Shown in pieces: positions 1 through 9,222 of a stretch of DNA of 27,965 bases (within the stretch, counting starts at the first letter, position 1; each line of letters begins with the position of its first letter). Where the stretch lies: NCBI GenBank assembly GCA_023250585.1, contig JAHFAK010000012.1:1-27965 (forward strand), in the 5' to 3' direction. The notes under the pieces are model-generated. The model saw nothing but the letters and a program-made list of their open reading frames with translations, had not been told where the DNA came from and did not search any database. The position numbers were made by a program, and so were the translations under genes. Origin of the DNA: Deltaproteobacteria bacterium. GTDB lineage: Bacteria; Bdellovibrionota_F; JAHFAK01.

Positions 1-925
1 CTTGTTCATAGATCTGCATGAGCTTTTCAAAAGTTCTCTGATAGGAATCTTTTGTTTCTCCGAATAAAAATATATCAGTATCAGCCGCAAGTCCTCGTTC
101 AACTATTTTTTCGCTACTATATCCTTCACTAATGCCTTTCATTTCTAATGCATCGGTAATAACAACTCCTTTAAATTTCAGTTCTTTTCGTAAAATATTT
201 TTTATAATTACTTCTGAAACGGTTGCAGGATAGTGCTTATCGATAGTAGAATACAAAACATGCGCGGTCATAATCATCGGAATATTATTTTTTATAGCTT
301 CTGAAAAAGGGATAAGCTCGCGTTCCCGTAATTCGGGCAACGTTTGTGTTACTTCAGGCAACGTTACGTGGCTATCTTTATGTGTATCGCCATGGCCGGG
401 GAAATGCTTAGCACATGCAATAAGATTCTTTTTTAGAAAAATCTCTGCCTCAAGATTTCCCACGTCAGCTACAATAAAAGGATCGTGTGAAAATGCTCGC
501 CCACGTTTACCAATTATAGGATTCTCAGGATTCGTATTGATATCATAGAGTGGAGCAAAATTGAGATTAATGCCTACTTCAATTAATTCTTCTGCAAGTG
601 TTTCAAATATTTTTTGCGCAGTTTTTTTTCCTTCTTTCGTATATATTTCTCCAATCGTTTTTGGGGAAGCAATAGCAGTAAAATCTTTTTTAAATCGCTG
701 TACGGTGCCCCCCTCTTGATCAACGCTTATAAAGAGTGGAACATCTTGAGTAAGATTTTTTATTTCTTTAATCAATTCTTTAAGCTGCTTTTTACTTTCA
801 TAATTTCGCTCAAAAAGAATGACTCCACCAAAAGGATACACGGCATAGAGTTTTTCTAAAGTCTTTGCATTCTTACCTTGAAAACCAATGATACACTTTT
901 GTCCTATGAATGTTTTTATGTCCAT
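1..925 (-). CDS. nagZ: Glycoside hydrolase family 3, beta-N-acetylhexosaminidase (partial, 3' end off the window)
   Basis: An open frame runs from ATG at 925 to the window edge, giving about 308 codons without the C-terminus. Family 3 motifs visible are DQEGG (residues 69-73), KHFPGHGDTHKDSH (173-186, the His/Asp pair typical of NagZ) and TDALEM (257-262, with the probable nucleophile Asp258). NagZ enzymes remove N-acetylglucosamine from muropeptides during cell-wall recycling, normally in the cytoplasm; no signal peptide is seen here, which agrees. The gene starts 7 bp after the stop of a peptide ABC permease on the same strand, so it is probably co-transcribed, and the transporter may supply its substrate (inference). 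No strong ribosome site precedes the start; translation may be coupled to the permease. Family identity is secure, exact substrate less so. Confidence 0.9.
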   Translation of the reverse strand, partial: MDIKTFIGQKCIIGFQGKNAKTLEKLYAVYPFGGVILFERNYESKKQLKELIKEIKNLTQDVPLFISVDQEGGTVQRFKKDFTAIASPKTIGEIYTKEGKKTAQKIFETLAEELIEVGINLNFAPLYDINTNPENPIIGKRGRAFSHDPFIVADVGNLEAEIFLKKNLIACAKHFPGHGDTHKDSHVTLPEVTQTLPELRERELIPFSEAIKNNIPMIMTAHVLYSTIDKHYPATVSEVIIKNILRKELKFKGVVITDALEMKGISEGYSSEKIVERGLAADTDIFLFGETKDSYQRTFEKLMQIYEQ

Positions 926-932
926 GTATTCA

Positions 933-1760
933 TTATTCCATGTGGCTCTTTGGATCGAATCGATCTCGGAGCGCATCACCAACAAAGTTAAATCCAAGTA
1001 CCGCAAGCATAATTGCAATACCAGGATATGTAGCAAGATGAGGAAAATCTAATAAATGTTGTCTTCCCTGATCAAGCATTGCACCCCAACTTGGTACGGT
1101 TGGAGGAGCGCCAATTCCTAGAAAGCTTAACGCTGCTTCGCCAATGATAGCTCCGGCTATACCAAATGTAGCAGCAACGATTAGAGGGCCAAGAGCATTG
1201 GGAAGAATATGATAAAAAATTATTCTCCGCCGGCTGGCACCTAAACTTTGAGCAGCTAATACATGATCAAATTGTTTCAGTGAAAGTACTTGGCTTCGAA
1301 CAATTCGCGCGTAACTTACCCAACCAGAAAATGAAAGCGCAAAAATAATATTGTAAATACTTGGTTCCATAAGCGCAGAAATTGCCATTGCAAGTAAAAG
1401 ACCAGGAAATGCCATAAAGATATCCACAGCACGCATAATCAATTGATCAAATATTCCACCCAAATATCCTGCAATAGTTCCGAAAAAAGTTCCAATAATG
1501 AGCGAAATCAAAACTGTTGAGAATCCTACTAAAAGAGAGGTCTGGGCTCCATAAATTATTTTCGAAAAAATGTCAGCACCGTTTTGATCTTGCCCGAAAA
1601 GATGTTTTGAAGAGGGAAGACTAAATGCTCCCTGTAAATCTATTGTTCGTGGATCCTCAGAAACAAGAAAGTCAGCACAGATTGCCGTAAATATAAGCAC
1701 AGTAATAATTATAGTTCCCACGAGCGCTAATTTATTTTTGAATTTAAAAATATTTTTCAT
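933..1760 (-). CDS. dppC: Dipeptide/oligopeptide ABC transporter permease, DppC/OppC type
   Basis: This 275-residue inner-membrane permease has an N-terminal membrane segment (about 10-30), a periplasmic stretch, then the multi-helix binding-protein-dependent transport domain. The EAA-type loop that docks the ATPase is AAQSLGASRRRIIFYHILPN, mid-protein, and the C-terminus carries the usual GDALRDRFDPK. It forms the second half of the channel with the neighbouring DppB-type permease. It lies 93 bp downstream of dppB and 7 bp upstream of nagZ, all on the minus strand. The two ATPases (DppD/DppF) are not in the window, so they must be encoded elsewhere if the transporter works. Peptide versus muropeptide or nickel specificity cannot be told from the permease. 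Confidence 0.93.
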   Translation of the reverse strand: MKNIFKFKNKLALVGTIIITVLIFTAICADFLVSEDPRTIDLQGAFSLPSSKHLFGQDQNGADIFSKIIYGAQTSLLVGFSTVLISLIIGTFFGTIAGYLGGIFDQLIMRAVDIFMAFPGLLLAMAISALMEPSIYNIIFALSFSGWVSYARIVRSQVLSLKQFDHVLAAQSLGASRRRIIFYHILPNALGPLIVAATFGIAGAIIGEAALSFLGIGAPPTVPSWGAMLDQGRQHLLDFPHLATYPGIAIMLAVLGFNFVGDALRDRFDPKSHME

Positions 1761-1853
1761 ATCTGTAATCTCTCAGTTACTCATATCTTCTTTTTATGGT
1801 GTGCAGTTAATGCTGATATTTTTTTTCTGACGCTAACCGCTCACCGAATACCG

Positions 1854-2774
1854 CTAACCCAGTCTTATCCTCGGATCTATGATTGAATACATAATATCCG
1901 TGAGTAAATTTACAACAACATAGGTAAATGAAATAAATAAAACACATCCCTGAACCATAGGATAATCACGTCTTTGCAATGCTTGCACAATTTCTCTTCC
2001 AATTCCAGGCCATGAAAAAATACTCTCAGTAATAATACTTCCGGCAAGAAGGACGCCAAATTGAAGACCTAAAACCGTAATAATGGGAATCAAAGCGTTC
2101 ATGAGCGCATGTTTAAAAATTACTCGTGATTCCCTCATTCCTTTTGCCCGTGCGGTTCTAACATAATCATTCGTGATGACTTCAAGCAGACTTGATCGAG
2201 TCATACGAGTAAGAATTGAAGCAAGCGCTGCTCCTAATGTTACCGAAGGCAAAATCATATGACTTATTGTTCCTCGGCCTGAAACCGGTAACCAATCCAA
2301 ATGAATTGAAAAAAAAATGATGAGAAGTGGCCCTAACCAAAAGTTCGGCATAGAAACTCCAAGAAGTGATACAAACATCGATACGTTATCGACAATAGAA
2401 TATTTTTTTACTGCTGCGAGAACTCCTAGCGGGAGAGCAATAAGCATAGCAATGATCATCGCTGCTATTGATAACTGAAGTGTCGCCGGATAGCGTGAAA
2501 GTATTGTCGGAAGCACCGGTTTATTCGTAACCAGTGAGGTGCCTAAATCACCATGAATAAGATTCCATACATAATAACCATATTGTACGAAGATAGGTTT
2601 ATCCAAATGTAAAGCTTGACGTAATACCTGCTTATTCACATCGAGTGCTGTTTCGCCTAACAGAATATCAACAGGATCTCCCGGAACAAGATGAATAATA
2701 AAGAATACAAGTGTAGATACTCCCAAAAGAATTGGAATCATCAGCATTAATCTTCTTAGAATATAATGAAACAT
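1854..2774 (-). CDS. dppB: Dipeptide/oligopeptide ABC transporter permease, DppB/OppB type
   Basis: This 306-residue permease begins with the family-typical MFHYILRRLMLMIPILLGVS, followed by HLVPGDPVD and a long periplasmic loop. The transport domain contains the EAA-like loop TARAKGMRESRVIFKHALMN and ends with IDPRIRLG, as in DppB proteins. Its ATG shares one base with the stop codon of the binding-protein gene (TAATG arrangement), so translation is probably coupled. It pairs with the DppC-type permease downstream to form the membrane pore. Length and motifs are normal for the family. Confidence 0.93.
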   Translation of the reverse strand: MFHYILRRLMLMIPILLGVSTLVFFIIHLVPGDPVDILLGETALDVNKQVLRQALHLDKPIFVQYGYYVWNLIHGDLGTSLVTNKPVLPTILSRYPATLQLSIAAMIIAMLIALPLGVLAAVKKYSIVDNVSMFVSLLGVSMPNFWLGPLLIIFFSIHLDWLPVSGRGTISHMILPSVTLGAALASILTRMTRSSLLEVITNDYVRTARAKGMRESRVIFKHALMNALIPIITVLGLQFGVLLAGSIITESIFSWPGIGREIVQALQRRDYPMVQGCVLFISFTYVVVNLLTDIMYSIIDPRIRLG

Positions 2775-4339
2775 TATTCTGAAATTGATGAATTTATTAA
2801 ACTTTGGAAATCTCCTGATGCCGACAATGTATAATTTTTCACTCGCTTGTTAACCACTGCATTGTTTTCTTCATGCCATAAGAAAATATAGGGCAATTCA
2901 TCAGCAAGTATATTTTGTAATTTGGAGAAGATTTCTTTTTGCTTTCCTCTATCTAATTCTTTACGGCTTTGATCAAGGAGCTTATCAACTTCAGCATTCG
3001 TATATCGTCCACGGTTTGCTCCATTGGGCGGAAAACTTTTGGTATGGAAAATATAATATAAAAAATCCGGATATGCGACAAAAGGCCATTTCAGAGAGAA
3101 AAGATGGAAATTTCCTTCTTGAATATCGGTAAAAAATACACCCCATTCATGGGTTCGTAATGAAAGCTGAATTCCTACGTTTTTCAAATTATCAATATAG
3201 ATTTTTGCGATATCAATTCGTTCTTTTTCAGTGGATGTTTTGAAGACCAGTTCAAAACGTGCCTTCGGACCGTCTCCATCAGGATCTTTATATCCAGCTT
3301 CATCGAGGAGTTTTTTTGCTTTTTCTACATTATGTTCATACGTAGAAACATTGGGTTCATATGCCCAATTAATAGGACCTAAGGCACCCCGAGCGAGCGT
3401 GGCATGCCCCTCAAATTTATATTTTATGATATCTTCTCGATTAATCGCATAGGCTATTGCTTTTCTTACTTTTGAGTTCTTGAGCATTGGATCATTGAGA
3501 TTAAATCCAATATAGGTCAAACTCGCACTTGGACTATACATTACATTTACTTTATCACTATTTTTAAAACGTTCTAATAATGTCTGTGGAAGAGCGTTTT
3601 GAGTTAAATCAATAGAGCCTTTTAAAAGCTCAAGCATGCGAACGGTAACATCAGGAATCACTTTAAAAATCAGACGATCAATATGTGGAGGAGTTTCAAA
3701 ATAATTGGTGTTTTTTACCAGATATACATCTCCACCATCGAGTTGTTTTTCAAATTTAAATGCACCTGCCCCAATAGGATTTGTATTAAATTTATCTTTG
3801 AGATTTTCAGCAACATGCTTTGGAATAATACCAAAGACGAGTATCTGCTCTTCAAACGGCGCAAAAGGCTCATTGAGCGTAATCTTGAGAGTATACGGAT
3901 CAAGTACTTCAATTTTATTAATTTTTTGAAATCCACTGGCGTGAGGTGATTTAAGTTCTGGGTCCATAATAGATTTAAAGGTATATTCTACATCGCTTGC
4001 CGTGAGTTCTTGGCCATCATGAAATCGAACACCCTTTTTAAGAGTAATCATATAGGTCGTATCGTTGAGAGTTTCTATTTTCTCAGCAATCAACGGCTTT
4101 GGTTTAAAATTTTCATCGAGCGTTACAAGCCCAGGAAAAATAAGTTTTCCTATACGAATTGCATAGGCATCTGTTGCAAACCGTGGATCAAGATTTGCAG
4201 GAGCATTTTCGATACCAATGACGAGTTCATTATTTATATCTTTTTGTAACTGTTTTCCTTCTTTTTTGGTGTTTGGACAAGCAGTTATTCCCACCAAAAA
4301 CAAAACAAAAAGAAACCTATACATTTTTATATATATCAT
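2774..4339 (-). CDS. Peptide ABC transporter substrate-binding lipoprotein (SBP family 5)
   Basis: A 521-residue extracytoplasmic solute-binding protein. The N-terminus is a lipoprotein signal: a hydrophobic stretch ending in ITAC, with Cys at about residue 21. Family 5 features follow: APANLDPRFATDAYAIRI near the N-terminus, TYMITLKKGVRFHDGQELTASDV (in part), and the DLTQNALPQ and KAIAYAINREDIIKYKF regions. The start at 4339 is preferred because a GAGG motif lies about 7 bases upstream; a second Met five codons in would also leave the signal intact. It captures the ligand and hands it to the two permeases encoded directly downstream. A 76 bp gap separates it from pgi. Ligand class (peptide, muropeptide or other) is not resolvable from sequence alone. 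Confidence 0.93.
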   Translation of the reverse strand: MIYIKMYRFLFVLFLVGITACPNTKKEGKQLQKDINNELVIGIENAPANLDPRFATDAYAIRIGKLIFPGLVTLDENFKPKPLIAEKIETLNDTTYMITLKKGVRFHDGQELTASDVEYTFKSIMDPELKSPHASGFQKINKIEVLDPYTLKITLNEPFAPFEEQILVFGIIPKHVAENLKDKFNTNPIGAGAFKFEKQLDGGDVYLVKNTNYFETPPHIDRLIFKVIPDVTVRMLELLKGSIDLTQNALPQTLLERFKNSDKVNVMYSPSASLTYIGFNLNDPMLKNSKVRKAIAYAINREDIIKYKFEGHATLARGALGPINWAYEPNVSTYEHNVEKAKKLLDEAGYKDPDGDGPKARFELVFKTSTEKERIDIAKIYIDNLKNVGIQLSLRTHEWGVFFTDIQEGNFHLFSLKWPFVAYPDFLYYIFHTKSFPPNGANRGRYTNAEVDKLLDQSRKELDRGKQKEIFSKLQNILADELPYIFLWHEENNAVVNKRVKNYTLSASGDFQSLINSSISE

Positions 4340-4415
4340 ATGAATACCTCTCTAGATGGACAGCATATATCGTATATTGTAATAGTACCGTTGTAATAAA
4401 AATTTAAAGAATATG

Positions 4416-5984
4416 CTAGGAAAAATTGAAATATGCTTTTAATAACCCTTGAGTGGAACTATCGTGATTCTTGATCTTCTTCTCGCTCATTTCTACGAAA
4501 ATATCGCTTGCAATTTTTTTGCCAAGTTCTACGCCGAATTGATCAAAGCTATTGATACGCCAAATAAGTCCTTGTACAAAAACTTTATGCTCGTAAAGAG
4601 CTAAAAGTGACCCTAAAGCTCGGGGCGTTAATTGCTCAAACAAAAATGTTGTACTTGGCCGATTTCCTTCAAATCGTTTATAAGAATTTTCATGCTCACT
4701 TCCAAAAGCCAGTGCTTTGGTTTGACCAAAAAAATTGCTCATGAGCTTTTCATGATGTTCACCAATCTGGACTAGTGGTTTTTTGAATCCAATAAAATCA
4801 AGAGGAACAATTTTTGTCCCTTGGTGGAGTAATTGAAAAAATGAATGTTGGGCATTTGTACCTATTGCGCCCCAAATAATGGGGCCTGTTTGATACTGTA
4901 TAGAATTACCTTCCATATCTACGGACTTTCCATTACTTTCCATATCAAGCTGCTGTAGATACGAAGGAAATAACCAAAGATAATTACTATAGGGAATTAC
5001 CGCATGAGTCTCGAGTGCAAAAAAATTATTATACCAAATACCAAGTACTGCTAAAATAATAGGAATATTTTTTTCATAAGGAGTATTTAAAAAATGCTGA
5101 TCTGCTGCATGAGCTCCATCTAAAAGCTCGCAAAATCGATCAAAGCCAAAAGCACATGCGAGGGATAACCCAATTGCAGACCATAATGAATATCTACCTC
5201 CGACAAAATCCCACAGAGGAAGAATATGCGCTTCATTAATACCTTCTTTTTGTGCTGCAGCTTTATTAGTAGTAATGGCAATACAATGATTTTTTAAATC
5301 ATGTTTGCCTAACCACGCTCGTGCAGTAATAAGATTTTGTAAAGTCTCTGCTGTCGTAAATGATTTTGAAGCAACAATAAAAAGTGTGGTTTCAGGTTTT
5401 AGAGATTTCACTACTTCATGAATGTCCGCTCCATCAATATTTGCGACAAAATGCACACGAGGTCCGTTATGATAAAAACGAAGCGCTTCATACACTATAC
5501 GTGGACCAAGATCAGAACCGCCGATACCGATATGAACAATATCCTGAATCGCTTTGCCGCTACTACCCTTCCATTTTCCATTGCGAATTTGTTCTGAAAG
5601 AAGATGGACCCTATCGAAGCTTTTTTGAATTTCAAGAATAATATTCTGTCCATCGACGAGAATTTCATGAGTACTCATATTTCTGAGCGCAGTATGTAAA
5701 ACGGCTCTATTTTCAGTTACATTAATTTTTTTCCCAGAAAACATATCAGCTATGCGTTCTTTAATCTGAGCTTTTTGCGCAAGATCAATCAGTAAATGCA
5801 TTGTCTTATCGGTTATACGATTTTTTGAATAATCAATTAAAAGTGAAAGATTTGGATCATGAATTGAAAATGTATCGAAACGCTTTGTATCTTTAAAAAG
5901 ATCTCGGAGATGCACAGAACAAATCTCTTCGTAATGCTTCGCAAGAGCTTGCCATTCTGAAGATTTGTCTACGAAATATTTCAT
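4416..5984 (-). CDS. pgi: Glucose-6-phosphate isomerase
   Basis: A 522-residue cytoplasmic enzyme interconverting glucose-6-phosphate and fructose-6-phosphate. Clear motifs are GIGGSDLGPR in the sugar-phosphate site, the signature region GGRYSLWSAIGLSLA, MESNGKSVDMEGN (catalytic Glu region), GTNAQHSFFQLLHQGT (ring-opening His region) and GVELGKKIASDI near the C-terminus (active-site Lys). Length matches the family. Its ATG overlaps the rpe stop in an ATGA arrangement, so rpe and pgi are translationally coupled and link the pentose-phosphate pathway to glycolysis. The peptide transporter genes lie downstream on the same strand and may share the transcript. Confidence 0.97.
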   Translation of the reverse strand: MKYFVDKSSEWQALAKHYEEICSVHLRDLFKDTKRFDTFSIHDPNLSLLIDYSKNRITDKTMHLLIDLAQKAQIKERIADMFSGKKINVTENRAVLHTALRNMSTHEILVDGQNIILEIQKSFDRVHLLSEQIRNGKWKGSSGKAIQDIVHIGIGGSDLGPRIVYEALRFYHNGPRVHFVANIDGADIHEVVKSLKPETTLFIVASKSFTTAETLQNLITARAWLGKHDLKNHCIAITTNKAAAQKEGINEAHILPLWDFVGGRYSLWSAIGLSLACAFGFDRFCELLDGAHAADQHFLNTPYEKNIPIILAVLGIWYNNFFALETHAVIPYSNYLWLFPSYLQQLDMESNGKSVDMEGNSIQYQTGPIIWGAIGTNAQHSFFQLLHQGTKIVPLDFIGFKKPLVQIGEHHEKLMSNFFGQTKALAFGSEHENSYKRFEGNRPSTTFLFEQLTPRALGSLLALYEHKVFVQGLIWRINSFDQFGVELGKKIASDIFVEMSEKKIKNHDSSTQGLLKAYFNFS

Positions 5985-6640
5985 AAATTTACAACGTGTT
6001 TCAAATTTTTTATATTTTCAACAATATCCCCTTTAAACACCGCATTTCCTGCAATAAGATGATGCGCGCCTGCATCCACAACGCTTTTAATAGTTGTTCC
6101 ATTAATTCCTCCATCAACGCCAATAGGAATTTGACGATTATATTTTTTTAAAAGCAGGGCTAATTCTTTAATTTTTTTTATTGATTCAGGAATAAATGAT
6201 TGGCCCCCAAATCCTGGTTCAACTGACATAATCAAAACCATATCAAGTACATTAAGGATGTCTGTAATTTGAGAAACTTCTGTTTTTGGTTTAAGAGCAA
6301 TTCCAACCGATATGCCTTTTTTTCTCATTGCTTCAAGCGTAGGAATTGTATCTTCAAAGGCTTCATAATGAATAATAATGGTATCCGATCCTGCTCGAAC
6401 AAATGCATCAATATATTGATCCGCATTTTCAATCATAAGGTGGCTTTGCAGTTTGAGTTTTGTCATTTTACGAATTGATTCAATAACAACGGGACCAATA
6501 GTAATATTAGGAACAAAATGGCCATCCATAATATCTAAGTGCAACATTTCTATGCCTGCTTTTTCAACTAAACGAATATCATGCTCTAAATTTGCAAAAT
6601 TTGCTGACAGAAGAGAAGGAAGAATTTGTACCTTATGCAT
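5981..6640 (-). CDS. rpe: Ribulose-phosphate 3-epimerase
   Basis: This TIM-barrel enzyme interconverts ribulose-5-phosphate and xylulose-5-phosphate. Motifs: QILPSLLSANFANLEHDI at the N-terminus, HLDIMDGHFVPNITIGP (metal/active-site His and Asp), MSVEPGFGGQSF (phosphate grip and loop) and GVDGGIN (second active-site Asp). I chose the Met at 6640 (MHKVQILPS) because family members start about there; an in-frame ATG at 6679 would add 13 residues (MTCDSLDSIFLSL) with no family counterpart. Neither start has a good ribosome site. It overlaps pgi by 4 bp and seems to be the first gene of the minus-strand cluster, divergent from the kinase gene. Confidence 0.95.
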   Translation of the reverse strand: MHKVQILPSLLSANFANLEHDIRLVEKAGIEMLHLDIMDGHFVPNITIGPVVIESIRKMTKLKLQSHLMIENADQYIDAFVRAGSDTIIIHYEAFEDTIPTLEAMRKKGISVGIALKPKTEVSQITDILNVLDMVLIMSVEPGFGGQSFIPESIKKIKELALLLKKYNRQIPIGVDGGINGTTIKSVVDAGAHHLIAGNAVFKGDIVENIKNLKHVVNL

Positions 6641-6814
6641 AAGGCTTAAAAAGATACTATCGAGACTATCGCATGTCAAAGGTGTAAAATTTTCGTGGTT
6701 TTACTTTTACGTTTGTATCATTATATAATAACAAGTACCGACACAAATTGATATTCAATACAACATATTGAAATTATTATTAAAAAACATATATTAAAAT
6801 AGATAAAAATGGCA

Positions 6815-6820
6815 TATAAT
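6815..6820 (+). promoter_or_regulatory. Candidate -10 box of the kinase gene
   Basis: A perfect TATAAT lies 19 bases before the kinase ATG in the 199 bp divergent gap between rpe and the kinase. No good -35 hexamer sits at the right distance (only AT-rich tracts), so the call rests on the -10 alone. If used, the leader would be about 13 bases with no ribosome site. Confidence 0.3.
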
Positions 6821-6839
6821 TTGCAGTATTTTATATGAT

Positions 6840-9065
6840 ATGAGCGATACTCGTGACAAAGAGCCAAATAAGATTGATGAAAAGAATGGCGAGAAAGAAG
6901 CCGTACCAGGAAATGGTCATGGATCCAAATCTCTTTTCGGCCGCTTTGACCTCCTGAAACTTATTGCAGTTGGAGGCATGGCAGAAATTTATAAAGCTCG
7001 CGATACCGAATCCGATAAATTAGTTATTATAAAAAAAATCCTTCCTGAGTTTTCACGAAATAATGAATTTTTGGTCATGTTTCTTGATGAAGCAAAAATT
7101 CTTTCCCAGCTTTCTCATCCCAATATTGTCCAAATTATCGATTTTGGCAAAGTAGGCATGAGCTATTTCATGGCGCTCGATTTCATTGATGGAAAAAATT
7201 TACGAACACTTCTCGATAGACTCGCAAGTTACGAACAAAGTCATATTTCTCTTGATGTAGCAGTTTTTATTATCACACGGATACTTATGGCATTAGAGTA
7301 TGCCCATAATAGAAAAGATGCAGAAGGTGATCATCTCAGAATTATTCACCGAGATATATCTCCAGACAATATACTTTTAAGTCTTCGTGGAGAAGTGAAA
7401 ATTATTGACTTTGGAATTGCAAAATCACGAACCAATTCTTCGGTTACTAAAATTGGACAATTAAAAGGAAAACTCGGCTATATGGCTCCTGAGCAGGTGC
7501 TCGAAAAAAAAGCAGATAACCGAAGTGATATATATTCAGCTGGTGCAGTTTTCTATGAAATGCTTACGGGCCGCCGCATGATTGATTTAGAGTTGAGTGT
7601 ATCGGTAAAAGACACCTTTAAAAAATTGAATATTGTTGCTCCTCGTAAAATCAATAGCGAGATTCCAAAAAAAATTGAAAAAATTCTTCTAAAAGCTGTC
7701 GAAAAAAATCCAAAAAAACGATATCAAACAGCCACCGAATTTTTAATAGATATTATGGAATTCTATGGAGAGCTCGAATATAAAAAACTCACGCAAGAGC
7801 GCATTTCACAGTTTATCGGAGATACATTTCCTGAAGAAAAAAGCCGATGGGAAAGAGCAAAGAATAGTATAGAAGAACTCGATTACAATTACTCTCATGA
7901 ATTATCTCAAGTGTATAAGCCGACAAATATACAATTCAAAGAACCACAAACAGCGAGTAAAAACGAGCTCACTAAACAATTGGGAAATATTCCCCTCGAT
8001 ATTAACACAAAAATTAAATTTCAAAATGAAGTTGCTGATAACACTACAACGTACACGATAAAAAAATCGGCAAAAAAATGGAAATTCAGTTTTCCTTCAA
8101 AAAGCTTCATTTTCTTTCTGATAGCTCTAGCCGTTTCAGGATATGTTCTGCTCTCGAATCCAACGACTATTGAATTTTTCAAAGAAACAAAACAAGAATT
8201 TATGGCAAGCGTAGCTCTTAAAAAAGCAGAAAAATTATTTAAAGAAAAAAAATTCTCCGAAAGCTTGAAGTATTATCGTCAAGCAGCATCGGTGTATGAT
8301 GAAAAATATATGCGTATTTATAATCGATTGTCAGAAATGTATACACAACTTGAAGATAAAGATACACAAATTGAAAAATTTCAATCACTCGTCGATAAAA
8401 ATAAAACATATCCCTATATTCATAAACAACTGGGAGATATTTATTTAGCTAAGGGAGAAAAGGAAGAAGCTCTTAGATCGTATACGTTATTTTTAGAACT
8501 TGCTCCAGAAGATTCGGCAAAAGACAGTGTTGCCAGACTCGTTAAACAACTTACGCCACCACCTCCACCACCGCCTGAGCCTGTTGTTATAACTGTCATA
8601 GAAAAACCTGTTGTAGAGAAAAAAATTACAGAACCAGTTACAAAGAATACTCCAAAGAAAAAAAGTTTATCTAAAAAAGTAACGAAAAAACAGACGATCA
8701 AGCCACCGTTACCTTTTAATTATACTGACCTCGCACAAAAAGAATATTTTAAAGGCAATTACAAAAAAGCAATTGATTTTTTCAAAAAAGAACTGGGAAA
8801 AAATCCTCAAAATGTACGAGCTCATTTTGACCTAGCGCGATCCTATGGAGAGCTTTCAATGTATGATCAAGCTATTATTGAATACAACAAAGTTATTGCT
8901 TCAAAAAAGATGAATAAAGAAGCTCGTAAACAACTGGGATTGCTCTATTACGAAATTGGCGAACCTGGTCGAAGCATTAAAAACCTTCTACAATATTTAA
9001 AACTCGAAACCGACGAAATTGAAAAACAAAAGGTTAAAAATCTGATTAAAGAAATTCAGACTTAA
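6840..9065 (+). CDS. Membrane-anchored Ser/Thr protein kinase with C-terminal TPR repeats
   Basis: 741 residues. A cytoplasmic Hanks-type kinase domain spans about 33-310: glycine-loop remnant AVGGMAEIYKARD (43-55), ATP-binding Lys in VIIKK (about 66), catalytic loop HRDISPDN (about 170), metal-binding DFG (about 190) and APEQ. The catalytic loop has Ser where most kinases have Lys (HRDxKPxN); HRDxSPxN is common in myxobacterial-type kinases that are active. One membrane segment follows (FIFFLIALAVSGYVLLS, about 424-440), so the rest should be periplasmic: TPR-like repeats (about 455-565), a proline tract (PPPPPPPEP, about 574-583), a Lys-rich linker and a second TPR block (about 625-725). 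It stands alone on the plus strand between divergent rpe and convergent CPBP genes. Targets are unknown; the TPR region probably senses or binds envelope partners (inference). Confidence 0.92.
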   Translation: MSDTRDKEPNKIDEKNGEKEAVPGNGHGSKSLFGRFDLLKLIAVGGMAEIYKARDTESDKLVIIKKILPEFSRNNEFLVMFLDEAKILSQLSHPNIVQIIDFGKVGMSYFMALDFIDGKNLRTLLDRLASYEQSHISLDVAVFIITRILMALEYAHNRKDAEGDHLRIIHRDISPDNILLSLRGEVKIIDFGIAKSRTNSSVTKIGQLKGKLGYMAPEQVLEKKADNRSDIYSAGAVFYEMLTGRRMIDLELSVSVKDTFKKLNIVAPRKINSEIPKKIEKILLKAVEKNPKKRYQTATEFLIDIMEFYGELEYKKLTQERISQFIGDTFPEEKSRWERAKNSIEELDYNYSHELSQVYKPTNIQFKEPQTASKNELTKQLGNIPLDINTKIKFQNEVADNTTTYTIKKSAKKWKFSFPSKSFIFFLIALAVSGYVLLSNPTTIEFFKETKQEFMASVALKKAEKLFKEKKFSESLKYYRQAASVYDEKYMRIYNRLSEMYTQLEDKDTQIEKFQSLVDKNKTYPYIHKQLGDIYLAKGEKEEALRSYTLFLELAPEDSAKDSVARLVKQLTPPPPPPPEPVVITVIEKPVVEKKITEPVTKNTPKKKSLSKKVTKKQTIKPPLPFNYTDLAQKEYFKGNYKKAIDFFKKELGKNPQNVRAHFDLARSYGELSMYDQAIIEYNKVIASKKMNKEARKQLGLLYYEIGEPGRSIKNLLQYLKLETDEIEKQKVKNLIKEIQT

Positions 9066-9098
9066 TATTATGGACACCTCTCATACCAATGTTTTTTT

Positions 9099-9222
9099 GG
9101 GAACCTTTACAAAGGTCCAGATGCAAGGCGCACGCAAAGCCACAACCGGAGCATACTCTGATAGTATGTGAGGATTGTGGTTTTGCGTGCAACGATGCAG
9201 GTGGGCCTTTGTAAAGGTTCCC
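9099..9222. repeat. Stop-adjacent hairpin element, copy A (124 bp)
   Basis: The element begins GGGAACCTTTACAAAGG and ends CCTTTGTAAAGGTTCCC, an almost perfect 17 bp terminal inverted repeat. Nested inner arms include GCACGCAAA with TTTGCGTGC and CATACT with AGTATG around the centre. It fills the gap between the convergent kinase and CPBP genes; its last base directly precedes the CPBP stop codon at 9223. It may act as a bidirectional terminator (inference). Confidence 0.9.

Noticed and set aside
1765-1781. GTAATCTCTCAGTTACT in the dppB-dppC gap, similar to a MITE left end
   Set aside because: No matching right end or flanking duplication is found in the 93 bp gap; 17 bases alone could be chance or an old relic.
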